A model generated the notes under the pieces. The model did no database searches, was not told the origin of the DNA, and saw only the letters and a list, made by a program, of their open reading frames with translations. From Spirodela intermedia (lineage: Eukaryota > Streptophyta > Magnoliopsida > Alismatales > Araceae), in the NCBI GenBank assembly GCA_902729315.2, contig LR746272.1, forward strand, positions 7,900,827 to 7,964,826: a DNA stretch of 64,000 nucleotides, read 5' to 3'. The first letter of the stretch is position 1. Each line of letters begins with the position of its first letter. The position numbers were made by a program, and so were the translations under genes. This document shows positions 23,501 through 38,986 of this stretch, piece after piece.

Positions 23501-26500
23501 GAAGCTCATGGTGGGTATGTTTCTGTTCTGCAGTAGTTCCTTCAGCTTGATCTACTTTCATCAGTATCATTGTGTTATCTTTTAAATCCCTTTCTTTGCA
23601 AAGCATTGTGCTGTGAAAGGTTAGATTCTCAATTTTCTTCATATTTTCCTCTCTATCTGGTCTTGACTTATTGTTTGATTCTCTTGTCTGTAGGTACACG
23701 TTTTGTGGATTGGCTACTATGGTCCTTATTGGCGAGGCGGATAAGTTGGATCTACCTACCCTTATTGTGAGCAGATTTTTAATCTACTTGAATGTTGGAA
23801 GAAATATTGGATATAAGTTTTTTTTCTTCAGATGTTATTTGCCCTGGCATATGTGGGATTCTTCAACATAGATGACAATGAATTTGTGCTAGTGTCATAT
23901 GCTGTTACTAACTGGTGGTTGACAACGAGTGCCTGAAAGCGTGTCGTCCATAAAATCTCACTCTGCCCCCTAAAATGACATTCTATTCTAATTTTACTTA
24001 GTAGCTGCATGTGGGGCATACTAAATCAAGTTAATGTAAAGTGAGTTTAATGTTTAATATTTGCCCTTTTCATCTACGTTCAAGAGACTTGTTACTTCGT
24101 TCAGGAGTATTTGGGCAATTGAAAAGTTCCTGTATGTGAAAAAAAGGCCATCATCATCATCATCACATATGTGGTGTTGAACTTCCATGAAATATCACAC
24201 TGACAAATGAGAGTGCTCTGGGGATTTTTTTTGAGATGGTGTGGGCATGTGGAAAGAAGAATGTTGGATGAGCATTGGAGAAACCTTCGTTTTTGTGAGA
24301 GAATTCGAAATGGAACAGAAAGGAAGTAACAAGTTATGAAATTATGGTCATTGAATATCAATGTTATCTGTGACTGGGTAGCACGACCAAAGAATGTTCG
24401 TCTTTATCGCACTAGAGGGGCTTGGATAATGCGTAGAGAACCTTGAATCTGCTAGCATAGAAGTTGGAAACTTAGCATAGAAGGAGCTGTGTAGACTATG
24501 TAAACACTACTTGAGAGCAATATGCACAATGCTTTAGTTTCCCTCTGATTCGTGTTCAAGGTAGGGTGAGAAGTGACATTGAAGAGTAGGGGGCTGAGGC
24601 AACCGACTGGATCTCTGTCAATCCTATCATTACTGCCCCTTCTTTGCAGCTTCATGGTTTATTTGCGTTGACTGATTGGTGCCTCTGATTTTGCCGCTGT
24701 TTCTTCTTGCTTTGACAAATTGATGGGTTTGCCTTCAGTCTACCATGACCAGTCGATGTTATAAATTATGAACTGGAAGTTGATCATTACAACTCGTTTC
24801 CTTTCACTTCTAGGCCCTTATCATGAGATGTTCCTTTCTCACCTTTTGCATTTCTTCTTTGCCTTCCTGACACAATTCTCTCAGCATCTGAACTAGTACA
24901 GAGGTAAACATGTGGAAAAGTATGTTTTCCTTGGTACGCTGTCTCATTGGTTTCTATTTCTATTTTTGACAAGATTGTTTATTTGGGCATCCCTATTTTT
25001 CTAGAAAGTATCTTGCACTCCCTCAGAAAAAGCAACAATCTTAACCTTGAGTAGCCACTCTCAAAATTATTTTTTCCTCCAAAAAATTTCCTCTTCAAAC
25101 ACTTATTTCTTATTTTCAGCTGCTGAAGCATTTTAAGTTTTGGCCGTCTTAATAAAAGGGTAACGTTGTCATTAGGATTTTTATTAGCTTTCCTTTCGTA
25201 ACTTTTCTATTTAAACACTATTTAATATCATACGATGAAGACCAAAGACTACCAGCTCTCAATATTGGTGAATTACTTCCCTTCTGTAGCGACCTCTGTT
25301 GCCTTGAAACATTTTGTCCTACTTTCCAAATAGGGTTTAACTGTTTTAATTTTCCAATGATGAAATATGTTTTTTCTTGTTTTTTTATCTATTTCCAGCA
25401 TAAAATACGAAAGAAACAAGAAAATTTTCCTCCATGAGAAATGTTGGTCTCTTTCTCAGTTTTCAGGACGAGGTTGATGAAATGATGTGCGTCTCGTTGT
25501 GGCTCTCGTTCATTAATAAACTCCCGAAAATCTCCAATGCAAGAGCATTTTACCAATAGATGTCACTTCCATCCCTTTCTTCATACTTATTGATGTACAT
25601 CAACTTGAATTCTGCCAGCAATAGATATATGATGTTTCGGAAAGAATATTCGTATTTTCATCTGAAGACAGGTTTGTGAGGTATGTACATCAAGCCCGGG
25701 CTTAGGGTCAACGGTTTTTGAACAGTGAATTAAGCCCAACATTGATCTCGTATTGAACCTATGCAGAAGCCATTAACTTCTCTGGAGGATCATCACTTTT
25801 TTCCCGTTTTAGGAAAACTGAAGCTTTTCCCACAGATTCTTTTAACAACCTACGACAATCACCTCAGCGACTAATGACCCTTATTTTTTGTGCAAACTGT
25901 TTATTTGATACTCATATTTTATGTGTGTGACTATGGTGGGCATCTGACCACTAGATTGAAACATTGTTCACAGCTGGCATCATGGGTGTTTGTTGATTTA
26001 TGTGAGCAAATTTTTTGCCTTGAAGAACAGTAACAGTTACAGTGATTTTGTACTTATGCTTTTCGGGTCTCAAAGGAGATAAGTTGATGACAGTCGAAAG
26101 ATGGGTGACGAATTCCTATTCAATAAGGGGGCTGATTTCAGGTGAAGGACACAATATTGCTGCGTTCCCTTTTCTAAAATGTTGGGTTTAGGGCCCTGGT
26201 TGCATTAGGGTTTAGAGTGGAGTAAAGATTTAGAGCTGCCTTTCAGTAGAATTGGATATTAAACTTCAGAAGTTTGTTCCCGCTGATATTGTAAACTGAC
26301 CCGACTAGGCTAACGCATTGGATAGTGGAACATAATTGAGCTGGATGCATTTCTAGGATCTTTTTAGTTCTTTTCTTAGGTCATGAAGCTTCTTCGTACC
26401 TTCTTTCTTCTCTCTTTTCTTTATTTGCGTTGAGCGGTGGAGGAATCTACCTGTTGACAGACGTGCACTTTCCCCCTCTTTCCATATAAGAAACGACCAC

Positions 26501-28614
26501 GCAATTGCCATTTCAGCTCGGCAATAACTAGTGCAACATTGCTGCTATGACATAACCATGGCTAACAAACCATTCCATGAAGTCCAAGCGAGAAAAAGAG
26601 AAGGGAAGAGACAATGTCAGATCTTTTATATGAAGCTGATGGAAGAGGGGTACACAGTTGATTTTTACTGTTTATACAGACACCATTGTTACAGACCTTT
26701 TTGAGTTGCTGTGGGATTGCAGAGCCTATTGATCTTATGCCAAGTTCCCACTATCACTATAAATACTGTATTTAGGGATATTAATAGTGCACACTGTTGG
26801 AAGAGGGGTAAGATAATCGATCCAGTCTTAAAATTGAGTTGAATGAGAATGATAGTGATATTTGCCAATATCAATAATTGAAGCTTCTATGCATATAGTC
26901 TCATAGGATTCGTCCTAAGCTACCTGTGTCTCTGTGTAGGACTGGGTGGTTTTCCGTCAAGGAGTGGAATATGGATTTCAAGGCCGGACAAACAAACTTG
27001 TTGATGGCTGCTATTCTTTCTGGCAGGTGATGGTCTTTTGAATCGTATGTTATTTATTGGTTCACTCTTGCGATCATTGATTTAAAATATAATTTTATCA
27101 GGGAGGTGCTCTGGCAGTTGCACAAAGGTTATTATCATTTGTGGATGAACAGTTGAAGTCATCCTTTCTTGAAGGAAAGAAAGTCGCGAAAAACAATTGC
27201 AGTACTTCATCTCCGTACATGTCAGAAGGGGATTCTGATCTAGATGAGCATCCATGTGGAGATCATGAAACCAGTAGCAAAAGTATTGAGGGTAGGTTCA
27301 CAATATAATTCAATTTGAAGCAATAATACCCTTTACAAAAGTACATTAAAGACCTGAATGAGCTATTATTAAAAAGGCAAGGGCTATTATTTTATGGTGC
27401 TCATTTTCATCTGACGAATGTCTTATGAGCACAGGTCAATTTTCAGATATTGGTTTTTATTTCCTCGAGAGAGAAAGTGGATGGGGATCTCTATTCCATA
27501 GCGCTGCTTTGCAGCAGTACGTCCTCCTACACTGTCAGGTACATTGAAAACTTTCCCGTCTTGCCTGCTCCCTGTATGAATATACATACATTGACATGAT
27601 CTTATCACCGATGCTGATATGTTTTTTTGTCATCTATTACAGCAGGGTTTACAGTTATATTTGCTGTGATATTGTGATCAAGTGGAATTTTTAGTTTTTT
27701 TTAATTCGTTAATTTCAGAGTACTACCTATCTGAATGCTGTTTGGCACGATAGTCTGAGATCATATCATTGGTTCTTGGAAAGCTGAAATAAAAAGAACG
27801 CATTCAGAACTATAGCTTAATCTCTCATCGGCATCAATTCCCTTTTATGGCCCGTTGAAATCCTTCTCATCACGCCTTCAATCTGGTGCTGATACTGTCT
27901 TTTGTAGAACTTCGGGTTCTATATGTTCGGATCACGCTATGACAAAAGAATGTAAGAACTTTATTTTTTCGCCAATCTGGAGACTTGTTAGGCGTGCCTT
28001 ATGTTCTTCAGAAAATACAAAGCAAACTTTGGCTCTGTGCATATTGCCATATGTTTAAAGAACCCGCATGAATTACAGCATCACATAGTCGTTGAACTTT
28101 GATGTTTAATGGGCTGCATGTATTTAGTATGAAGCTGCATCTTTGATCTTACAGATCACTTCCCTTTCTTGAAAGAAACCACCGCCCGTTATCGTCCTAA
28201 TGGACATCACCAGCTGGTCAAAATCACAACAAATAGCGATGAAGCCCCTTTCAATTCATGTTTTAATATATACGTCTGTGAGGTCAAAAGAATGGTTTTA
28301 CTGTCATATGGTTTCAGTTGATTGGTGGATAATATCCCTTGTGTGCTCTGAAATAACTAAGATTTGGATTAACACAGGTTCCAGAGGGGGGTTTCAGGGA
28401 CAAGCCCGGCAAGCAGAGAGATCACTACCACTCATGCTACTGTCTGAGCGGTCTATCTTTGTGTCAATACAGCTGGTCCAAGAATGTGAACGGCCCTGGT
28501 TTGCCAATGACTGTCCTGGGTCCATACGCTAATCTGCTGGAGCCTGTTCACCCCCTTCACAATCTTGTTCTGGACAAGTACTACAATGTCCACGAGTTCT
28601 TCTCCAAAGCATGA
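17519..28614 (+). CDS. FTB: Protein farnesyltransferase subunit beta
   Basis: Fourteen coding exons give about 492 aa: 17519-17766, 17992-18078, 18238-18343, 18764-18799, 18945-19027, 19121-19174, 20941-20992, 22710-22774, 23458-23514, 23694-23766, 26940-27026, 27102-27291, 27435-27538, 28378-28614. All junctions close in phase. Intron 2 uses a GC donor (AA|GCAAGT). The enzyme, with the alpha subunit, transfers farnesyl to the Cys of CaaX proteins; loss in Arabidopsis (ERA1) causes ABA hypersensitivity and enlarged meristems. Visible are the alpha-alpha barrel signatures RPWLCYWILHSLALLGE, GGYGGGPGQLPHLATTYAAV, FRMHDGGEIDVRACYTAIS and SEAHGGYTFCGLATM. The zinc ligands are Asp309 and Cys311 in LVDGCYSFW and His432 in HSCYCLSG. 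Exon 12 encodes a hydrophilic acidic insertion (SEGDSDLDEH region), which plant subunits have and animal ones lack. The C-terminus HNLVLDKYYNVHEFF is typical. Introns 6, 7, 10 and 13 are long (0.8-3.2 kb). Confidence 0.96.
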
Positions 28615-29850
28615 GGATAATTATTCCTGAAGGAGAAGCTTCTTGTTGTAGAGCATATATATATGGTTATGTAGAAGTTTCTCCAGGCTTCACGCTGAAC
28701 ATCTTGTGTGAAATATAAGTTTCTAATGATTGGGTTTAAATCTTATTTAATGTCAAAATAATAATAATTTCTATTTTTAGGCAGATATATTACTCGTGTA
28801 TTTCATTTTTTTATTGTGTTCTATCCGGTTGGCTTTAATAGTAAGTTCTTGTCAAGATTTTTTACTTTTTAAAAGTCTTACCATCGTGGAAAACTGGTTA
28901 TCCGATCACAATAAACAGGAGCTCTTTCAGCGTTGACTTTGACTCAAATGTGGACTTTTTGTATCTTCGAACGTCAGATGGTCGGTTTTGGATTTCTCAA
29001 GTCAAACTAAAGATGGGTCTTGAGTTTTCATGCAATATGTGCCTGTGATTCCACATATCCATCCTGGAATGCTAAGAAACTATGGCCGTATTTAGTATAT
29101 GGTAATATCCATCTCCAGTCATTTAGTTCTTCATTTTTTGACATGACCAGAAATACCCATTCCCGACTGCTAACTTTTCTCAATGTTTACAAGTCGATTC
29201 ATTCCTTGTTACCATATACGAGGGGAAGATTTCCATCTCTGGGCTGTGGGTTCTCCTCGCTACCTACATTCAACCAGGGGTGAAGTTACCAGTTATTATT
29301 TCTTAGGTAATCAACGTTGCAAAGCATGTGATAATTGGTCGACAGCTGACTACAGGAAAGCTGAAAAGGCTGAAGAACCCTTCCTTTGTTCTAGAGCATG
29401 AGTCAAACCAACTTCGGATGATCAGAGTGTCGATCTCCTCTGCCCAGAGGTATGTGAGACAGAAACCCTTGAAGTGGGCCATTCTTTGCCACTGTTCTTC
29501 CTCATTTTTGATATCATGGTGAACGATATGATACCTTGCAGATAAAAGAAAATATTCGATCTTTATGATAAATACTACGAAAATTATGGTTTTATCAGCC
29601 TTTTGATACTGAAGAATTAGGTGATATGTGACAGAAATTGAGGATTTTGTGGAGTGGCTACACCCACTACTGACCATGCATGAGCAATGAAGAATGTGGA
29701 GAATTACTGATTCTTTCTCCTTTATCCTTCTTGATGATGAACACAAGCTATGAAAGAGTATGCAGATGATAAATGTCACCCTAAGTAGTGATAGGATAAT
29801 GTGAGAAGATGAGGAGATTTGGGTGTTTTGATTTTTTTTTATTAGGCCTG
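28615..29850. other. 3' flank of farnesyltransferase gene, no further gene supported
   Basis: AT-rich DNA containing the presumed 3'-UTR and poly(A) signals (AATAATAATAATTT near 28760, CAATAAA near 28908). A 158-codon minus-strand frame at 29303-29779 and a shorter plus frame opposite it resemble no family I know and are probably chance. Confidence 0.5.
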
Positions 29851-29854
29851 GAAA

Positions 29855-30085
29855 TAAATGGCAATAGGCCAGACTAATGGGCCTGAATTTAAAGTACTGG
29901 ATCTGGTTAGTGGGCCATTAATTAAGGTGTATTGGATCCGGGATAAAGGATCTCGGATCATATTGAAATTGGGTAAACGAAACGGATCTCCGTAAAACCA
30001 GACCCGAGAGTTTAATGAAATGGACCGATCCGTCTGTTTTGTGTTTTTCAGCCCATTTCTCGGCCGAGTAACCCTAATTCTAGTT
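29855..30085. promoter_or_regulatory. Orphan promoter-like patch: site II elements plus telobox
   Basis: Within 230 bp there are TGGGCC/GGCCCA-type cores (about 29878, 29931 and a related agccca at 30049) and a telo-box-like aaccctaatt at 30070. This combination is typical of promoters of plant ribosomal-protein and other growth-related genes. No matching gene follows on the plus strand; it is followed at 30115-30280 by a purine-only stretch. It could be a decayed gene's promoter or a non-coding RNA promoter. Confidence 0.4.
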
Positions 30086-30114
30086 ACTCGCTTTATCTAT
30101 TTGATTTCTGAGCG

Positions 30115-30290
30115 TGAGAAAAGAAAAAGAGGGCGTGGCCGTGGAAGGAGAGGAAGGAGATAAAAGAAGAGGAAAATGAAGAATAAGAGGAGAAGAAGAA
30201 GAAGAGAGGGGGCGGGGGGAGGAAGAATGGGAAGAAGAAGAGAAAGAAAAAGAAAAAGAAGAAGAGGAAGAGAAAAAAAATATAAAAATT
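30115..30290. repeat. Purine-rich (GAA/GGA) low-complexity tract
   Basis: Nearly uninterrupted A/G on the plus strand. It produces artefactual Phe/Leu/Ser-rich frames on the minus strand. Confidence 0.9.
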
Positions 30291-30850
30291 GAGAGAAAAA
30301 TCCGAAAAAAGGAACCACATCCTCCACTTTCCTCATGTGAGTTCAGGCCTTATTATTGCATCTTTGGGCATCTAAAATCGTTGAAGATGTGATGTTACAC
30401 AAGCTCTTCAATGACTCTTTCACACAAAATCTCTCTCTCAACAAGAAATTAATATATTAAATCATTCAAGAAGCTAAAAATTAAAGGTCAATATTAATAA
30501 CTCATTCTAAATTTATATTTAGAGTGCATAAATTCGAAAAGCCTATCTAGAGTCTGAACCTTGTAGAGATCAATAGTGGTTGATCTTGTTGGCCTCTTAG
30601 ACTTGTGAATCTAGAAGAAAGAACTTCATCTCCTTTAGTTGGGCTGACTAGAGGTGTGAAATCTAGGAGAATATTTAAGAATCTAATAGGTTACTGAGCT
30701 TGGAATTTAAGAATCTAGGAGAAGGAAATTTTGATGTAACCTTAGAAATATAATTACCTTATTACATTAATATTTTTTAATAAAATATATTGTGCATCTT
30801 GGATATATTTTTACAATTTGTACTAAATTATCATATTTTTTCAAATTCTT

Positions 30851-31390
30851 TATAAATGCCACATGACATGTAATAACTATTTTATTTTATTCTTGATTTT
30901 TGCAAGAAACATGCTATCTAAACTTTTTATATCTTAAATGGGTTTATAATGTGTTGATATGTTCGTATAAATGTGCCACATTGTATATGATAACTCCTTT
31001 TCCCCTATTATGATCTAATTTTATGGTCTACATGGCACATAGTATCTTACTATTTTCTAACATAAATAAATTATTTTCTTGTGTCAGAGACACTATATAT
31101 ACTACGTCACATACATTAGCTCATATCTTCTTTGTAGTGTCATATATTTTTTACCATGCTTGCGGACCACGTGTTCTCTTAACTTTGTTTGCCATGAATA
31201 AATTGTCTTCTTGCTTCAACAACTCTCTTTTATTGCCACATCACATATGATAACTCTTTTCTTTTATAGATTATTGCATATTTTTATGATGGTTGCAAAA
31301 CACGTGTTAGCTCAACTTTGTATGTCACGAATAAATTATCGTCTTGCGTCGACAGATATCTTTGAATTTCACATGATACATGGTAAATGA
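30851..31390. repeat. Degenerate tandem repeat, ~115-140 bp period
   Basis: The phrase gccacat.acatatgataact recurs with divergence at about 30858, 30975, 31104, 31237 and 31371. The two clearest units (31104-31236 and 31237-31370) also share cacgtgtt.(a/g)ctcaacttt, a gtcacgaataaatt-like word and cttgc.tcgaca. The repeat is AT-rich and non-coding. Confidence 0.7.
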
Positions 31391-31399
31391 CGATCATAC

Positions 31400-32984
31400 C
31401 TATCCTAGAGTATTACCATCTTCCTCTAAAGGTAGGTGAAACTCAACTCTACACAATGTGGTTCTTCTCAAATGCTCATTCACACTCTTTAGTATTTTGA
31501 GTGAGCATATGATCTGTCAAGGCTCTCAATCCCTTTAGATTTTAGGACTTACAAAATTAGATGTTATGTCCAACAAAGAAGAGGGGCTATGGAGTGAGCA
31601 GAAGAGGTCATGGATTGTTGCCAAAACCAAAGGAGATGGTATGTAGATGCCTCTAATATTCTTAAACATTTGTTATCATGTATGCTCAAACCCCATTTTC
31701 TTTCAAATGCTATAATTTATTTAGATGATGATCGCATTTTCTTCAAATAGACCATGACTACCATGCTTGTTATCATGTTGCCCTTCCTTCAAACCTTATG
31801 CTTTTATTATGTGAGTCGATGCATGATTTGGTTTTAAGTCTTGGGCATTTTTGTGTGATCCTTTGACAAGTGTGGTAATTGAATTCTAACAAGCTGCTCC
31901 ACATCTTCTTCACTACCCGATCCATTTTCAGAAGAGAAATATCTTTCCGATGAATAATAATTAGGGCAAGATTTATTGCCAGATGAAGGATCTGTCGATC
32001 CTTACCTTATGAACGAAGAGGAATAATAAAGGGCAACAAAGAAGGGGGTAGAATGACAATAAAACTGTTCCCTTCTCCAATTGCTCCCACTTCTCTCCGG
32101 CCAAAGAAATGAGCAGATGGCCGCTAGTCGCTGCCCCTAGATATCTTCCCCATGCACCCTCTTGCATGAACTCGCGAAAAAGCGATTTCGGTGTTACGTG
32201 GCGGGGGTGGGGGGAGGGGGGTAATTCGTTTATGGGTTTCTAGCAAAATATTATTATATAATCAATTGCATAATTATTTTTTTTCCCTTTTTTGTCGTTG
32301 CTTGAATCTTTTTTTTCCCTAGATCGGGCATTTAGACCCGATTCCATATCAACATCCGATAAGAGAGTGGACATCACCAGCATCCCTCTATGATCCAAGA
32401 TACACCAAGAAAAACCCTAAATTAGGTGTAACCCCCACAATTTCTATGTATGTGATTCCCAAGATGATTCTTCAATGGTTATAATCATACTTTATAGCCG
32501 CAATTTCAGGATTTTCCCTTGGAAAAATGGGATGGGTCTACATGAATCCATATTTTAGTGTACCATGGTTATATAAAAAAGGCTTTTCTGATTATTTTTT
32601 GGTCTGACATATATGATTGACGACTTGGCAACGATAGGAAGATGGTCACTCATCACCTGCAGAGTGGATAGATCATCGTACCTGACATTCACTTCTTGTC
32701 CGCATCGTTCGTAGATCCTGCTTAAAGAAACCAAGACACCATATTATCTGATTCCAAGTTTCGTTTTCATTCATCTGGGTAGGAAGAGGAGTCCACCATC
32801 TGGGTATGGTCATCTATTATTCCTTTTACTGAGATTTCTTTCGAATATAATTCACATAGATCAGTAAGTGAGGAAAGCAACGTGAAACGGGACGAGTCGA
32901 TACTCAGCTCCCATTTCTTTGTCCTCCAAGTTGGCTCAACTACACAATAGAAAGCTGAAATAGCAAGCTTAGCAGCGAAGATGA
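31400..32984. other. AT-rich spacer without supported gene
   Basis: No family-like frame, no tRNA-like fold and no strong repeat was seen. Simple T and G runs lie near 32205-32220 and 32277-32330. The last ~200 bp are the presumed 3'-UTR of the aminotransferase gene. Confidence 0.5.
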
Positions 32985-35271
<2,287 letters not shown>

Positions 35272-36345
35272 CTCCAACCGCCTCACAATGTACGTGTGCC
35301 CACTATTTCTTCTCAGCGTCTCGCTTTCTTCTTTCTTCAACGACGAAGAGCCGTCACCAAGAGGCGCCAAACTTTCTCCAATGACTCAGAAAGGAAACAA
35401 AATCGCAAAGAGACGCGGATTAATATGGGATTTTCCTCTTTCACCGTTGAACTCTGAAAGAAGCGGAAGAAAAAACCAATGACAAGAGAGGGAGTGGGAA
35501 TCCGGGCTGGAGGGATGACGTGTTAGGACGAGAAGCCGAGCCTCGGTGGCGCCGCCTCTACTGTCATTTTCTGAATCTCAAAATAGGCGAAACGTCTGTA
35601 GACATTCTCCATACGTTGACCGGCGGGAGGCGAAATCTGGCAGTGAGGGTCATGATAGGTGTCAGAGGCTCTCCGTCTCCTCTGTTCTTCCCAGTGCCAC
35701 TTATCCGGGTTTGAACACACGGCGAACCCTTGTCGACACCTGTTGCCTCTTCTCGTTCATCACGCCCATTCTCTCCTCCTCTTCCCACAGACCCTTCTCT
35801 CCTCTCCCTCCCCTCTCATCCCCCGGTGGTTAGCCGGGTTTAAATATAGAACGGTGCTTCGTCGACACATGTACCATCTGATCGCCCATCACGCCTCGTT
35901 TTTCGCTCCTTCCGTCTTTCCTTTAGCCTATTTCCTCAAGTCTCGTATCTCGTATATGATGAATCGTAAAGTCAACTTTAGCATCTATCTACCAAGATAG
36001 AATCCAGATAATTAGCTTCCCACAAGCAAGAACCGTTGCAGATCCACAGTGCTGCCTTTCTTACTCGTGCTAGGGTTATCGTTTCCTCTTTCTGATACTC
36101 TGAACGTATGGGGATGCTGAGGTCCCTGAGGTGCCTTCTTAGCTCACTGTCATCTTCATGTAACTAGACGCTTTCAGGTTCAAGAATTCTCCAGTCAACT
36201 AAGTACTCACTGATAAATTATCCCCCTTAGTGGGCACAACTTTATTACAATCAACCAAGCTATAGACGGAAGGGTGGTCTTCGTTTCAAGCAAGCTTCTG
36301 GTGTGTTCATGCATGCAGCATCATTCGTGCGTCGGTGTCGATCTG
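35272..36345. other. Spacer between TAR2-like and raffinose synthase genes
   Basis: It contains the promoter of the TAR2-like gene and the 3'-UTR of raffinose synthase. Two diverged copies of a ~129-bp segment start with ccgggttt at 35705 and 35834 and share a tcgtcgacac-like word and atcacgcc. No gene is recognised. Confidence 0.55.
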
Positions 36346-38986
36346 TCAAAACAAGTAATCAATCACCGACGGCTCCGACGAGCCCGGCCATGGAAGCTTG
36401 ATGGAGACGATGCCGTCCGCGTAGGTGAAGCTCGCGTCTTCCCCATTGATGCGGCAGGTCGCTGGCTGCTCTGACGCGAACGCCTTCATCTCCCCCGAGC
36501 CCCTCACCGCTACTTTGAACCCACCGGCGGCGAACTCGACGGACCGGACGGCGCCGCCGGAGTTGAGCATGTTGGTCAGCCCGATAGGGGCGAACTGGAC
36601 TCCGGGCATCTCGGAGGAAGAAGAAGGTAAGGTCTTTATGGGGGAGACGGTGAAGAGCACGCAGTCGAATGGCTCGAGATACACGTCGATGCCGTCGTCG
36701 AGGCTCAGCAGAGACAGCTTCCCTGATTTGGAGGAGTAGACGGCGAAGAGCTCTGTACCATCGTCGACGACAATGGAGGATTTTCCGTTGCTCCACTCGA
36801 TTTCTCTGGGACGAGCGGTGGCTTTGACGGCGACGGAGAACTCCGCGAAGCATTTGTTCCGCCGGGACTGGCGGCACCACCCTCCCCCTTGGCAATTGAA
36901 GGCCCCCAGCACTCCGGTGCACTGAAGACGAAAGTTTTCCCATTGCAGACTGCAAATTCAGCGAGGAAGAGAGTGGAGATGAATTTCCGGCGAGCTTACC
37001 TTGTTGAGATTCCAGATCTTGAGCATGGTCTTCCCGTCGTGGAGGGGATCCTCGAAGAGGCAGTCCCTGGTGGGGAGGGCGTAGTGCTCGCAGCGGAGGA
37101 TGCTACCATCGGGGAGCACAAAGCTCTTGAGTAGCCGGAAATCATGCTGCCCCACGGAGTCGCTCACGTAGATGGGTCCGCCGGAGATGGCACGGGAGGC
37201 GGCGTGGAACTCGGCGCAGGGATGGGTGGACTGGAACATGTCCCAATCGGGGTGGATGAAGTTGGCCATCCACAAGCTGTTGTACGCGCAGTGCACCATG
37301 TGGCATCCCTGAAGCCAGAAGGCGCCGTTGGGGTCCCCCGACGGGTCGGTGCACCAGAAATCGTCCCCTGCGCAGGCGACGAGGCCCCCCACAGGTCAGA
37401 TGGCTACACGGGAGAGAAGAAAGGAGAAGATCAGCAGGAGGGGGAGAAGATTTCCTTACCCACTCGGCCGAGGGAGATGGTCTCCGTCCCCAGGAACATG
37501 AAGTCGTTGCAGTGTTCCATGCTGGCGATGACGCCGTTGCCGCTAAAGTTCTTCCTGACGGAGTCGGTCAGCGCCTTGTAGTAAGGCTTGGCGAGATCCA
37601 CCCGACCGCCGAAGTCCTCGCACAGCATCTCCAGCAGCTGAACGTCAACGGCATTTTATGGAATGGCCATCATTTGCTCGATGAAATGCACCACATTTAG
37701 AAAGTAGGAGGGGGGAGGGAAAGTAGAAGAGGACGTACGTGGATCACGTCCACCTTGACGCCGCTGATGCCCAAGGAGGCGAGATGGCTGTGCAGGCCGT
37801 CGTACATCTCCCAGGCCTTCTCAGGCGGCACCATCCCCACGCCGTTGTTGACGATCTTGTCAACGGCGAGGTCTTCCATGGTCATCTTCAGCCCGGGGGT
37901 CAACACCGGCGCCACAACCTTCGACTCGGGCAGCCCCTTCGTTCCGGGTCGCAGCCCTCCCCAGTACCCGCAGAGGGCGTGCCACACGTACACATCCTCC
38001 ACAGTCTTGAAGGTCGCCTTGAGGTCTCTGGTGAAGGCCCCCATGCCGGAGGATTCGCCACCGTTGGGGGATTGGTAGTCACGGAATTTGTAGTTCTCCT
38101 GGAACTGGATGAGCCGACAGGGCATCTGCTCCCCCGCGGAGGTCCTGTTCATGCCCTCAAATCCAGAAGCTGGGTCGTCGTCGTCATGGCAGATGGACTG
38201 CCAGCCGTCGTCGATGATAACCAGACCCGGTGGGCAGCCGCCGTCCACTAGCCCCTTCACTCCCTCCCAGATCCCTTCGGGGTGGACATTCAAGTAGAAT
38301 GCGTCCCAAGTGCACCACCCGAACTTGTCGACGATCGGCGGAGGAGTCTTCTCCTCGAGGAGGCGGAAGGTGCCCATATGGAGCTGCATTACTTTCATGG
38401 CTTCCCTGACGAGGACGAAGGGGTCATCGCCGGCATGCATGAAGAGGGAGCTGCGGAAGCTCGCCGCCGTCACACGGGTCGACCCGCTCTCAACGCAGAC
38501 TTCGACGTAGTCGTCGGCGCCGGGCTGGAGGGATGATCTGAAGGGCCCCTCGATGATGGGGAGGAGGAGAACGTAGGGACGAGCGCCATCGCTAGACTTG
38601 TCGAGGATCATGAACTGGGTCTCATGCTCCAGGTCACCGCCGCGGTTGCCTACCCAGTGGGTCGTCCACCAGACCTTGAAGCGGAAGATGCTCATGAACC
38701 GAATGCCGAGGAGGCGGCCGAGTTGAAACGCGTGCCAGCTCCCCGCGGCGCCGCCGGGTGCCTCAAACCCGACGAAGGTGCCGGCGTAGGAGGAGTCTTC
38801 CGGCAGGACGGAGGAGGCGGGTGTGGCGACGACGGAGAGTGGCACGTCGAGGAGGAAGGGTTGCCCGTTTGCCGAAAAGGTGCGATCTTGCAGGGCGATG
38901 GTGGAAGCCGGCTTGTGCCCACCCATGGCGGCCGCCAACGCGATGGCCTCAGCGTTCTTCCTCTGATTCGGATCAAGCGGGGCCAT
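36346..38986 (-). CDS. RFS: Raffinose synthase (galactinol--sucrose galactosyltransferase), GH36
   Basis: Four coding exons give 789 aa: 38986-37739, 37637-37460, 37367-37000 and 36921-36346, all GT-AG and in phase. The enzyme moves galactose from galactinol to sucrose, making raffinose in the cytosol; it supports stress tolerance and seed desiccation. The N-terminus carries FLLDVPLSVVATPAS and RFMSIFRFKVWWTTHWVG; the barrel has PPIVDKFGWCTWDAFYL, GLVIIDDGWQS and WHALCGYWGGLRPG. The nucleophile motif is GVKVDVIH (Asp413), split exactly by intron 1 after the His codon. The second half has SMEHCNDFM, DDFWCTDPSGDPNG, GCHMVHCAYNSLWM and SGGPIYVSDSVGQHD with the presumed acid/base Asp. The exon 4 junction gives a Cys (NKCTGVLGAFNC). 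Length and absence of the extra ~80-residue block point to raffinose rather than stachyose synthase. Two in-frame ATGs lie upstream (39154 and 39115). It is divergent from the OCRE/G-patch gene across a tandem repeat. Confidence 0.95.

Noticed and set aside
30093-30336. Two minus-strand frames rich in Phe, Leu and Ser
   Set aside because: They are translations of a purine-only tract.
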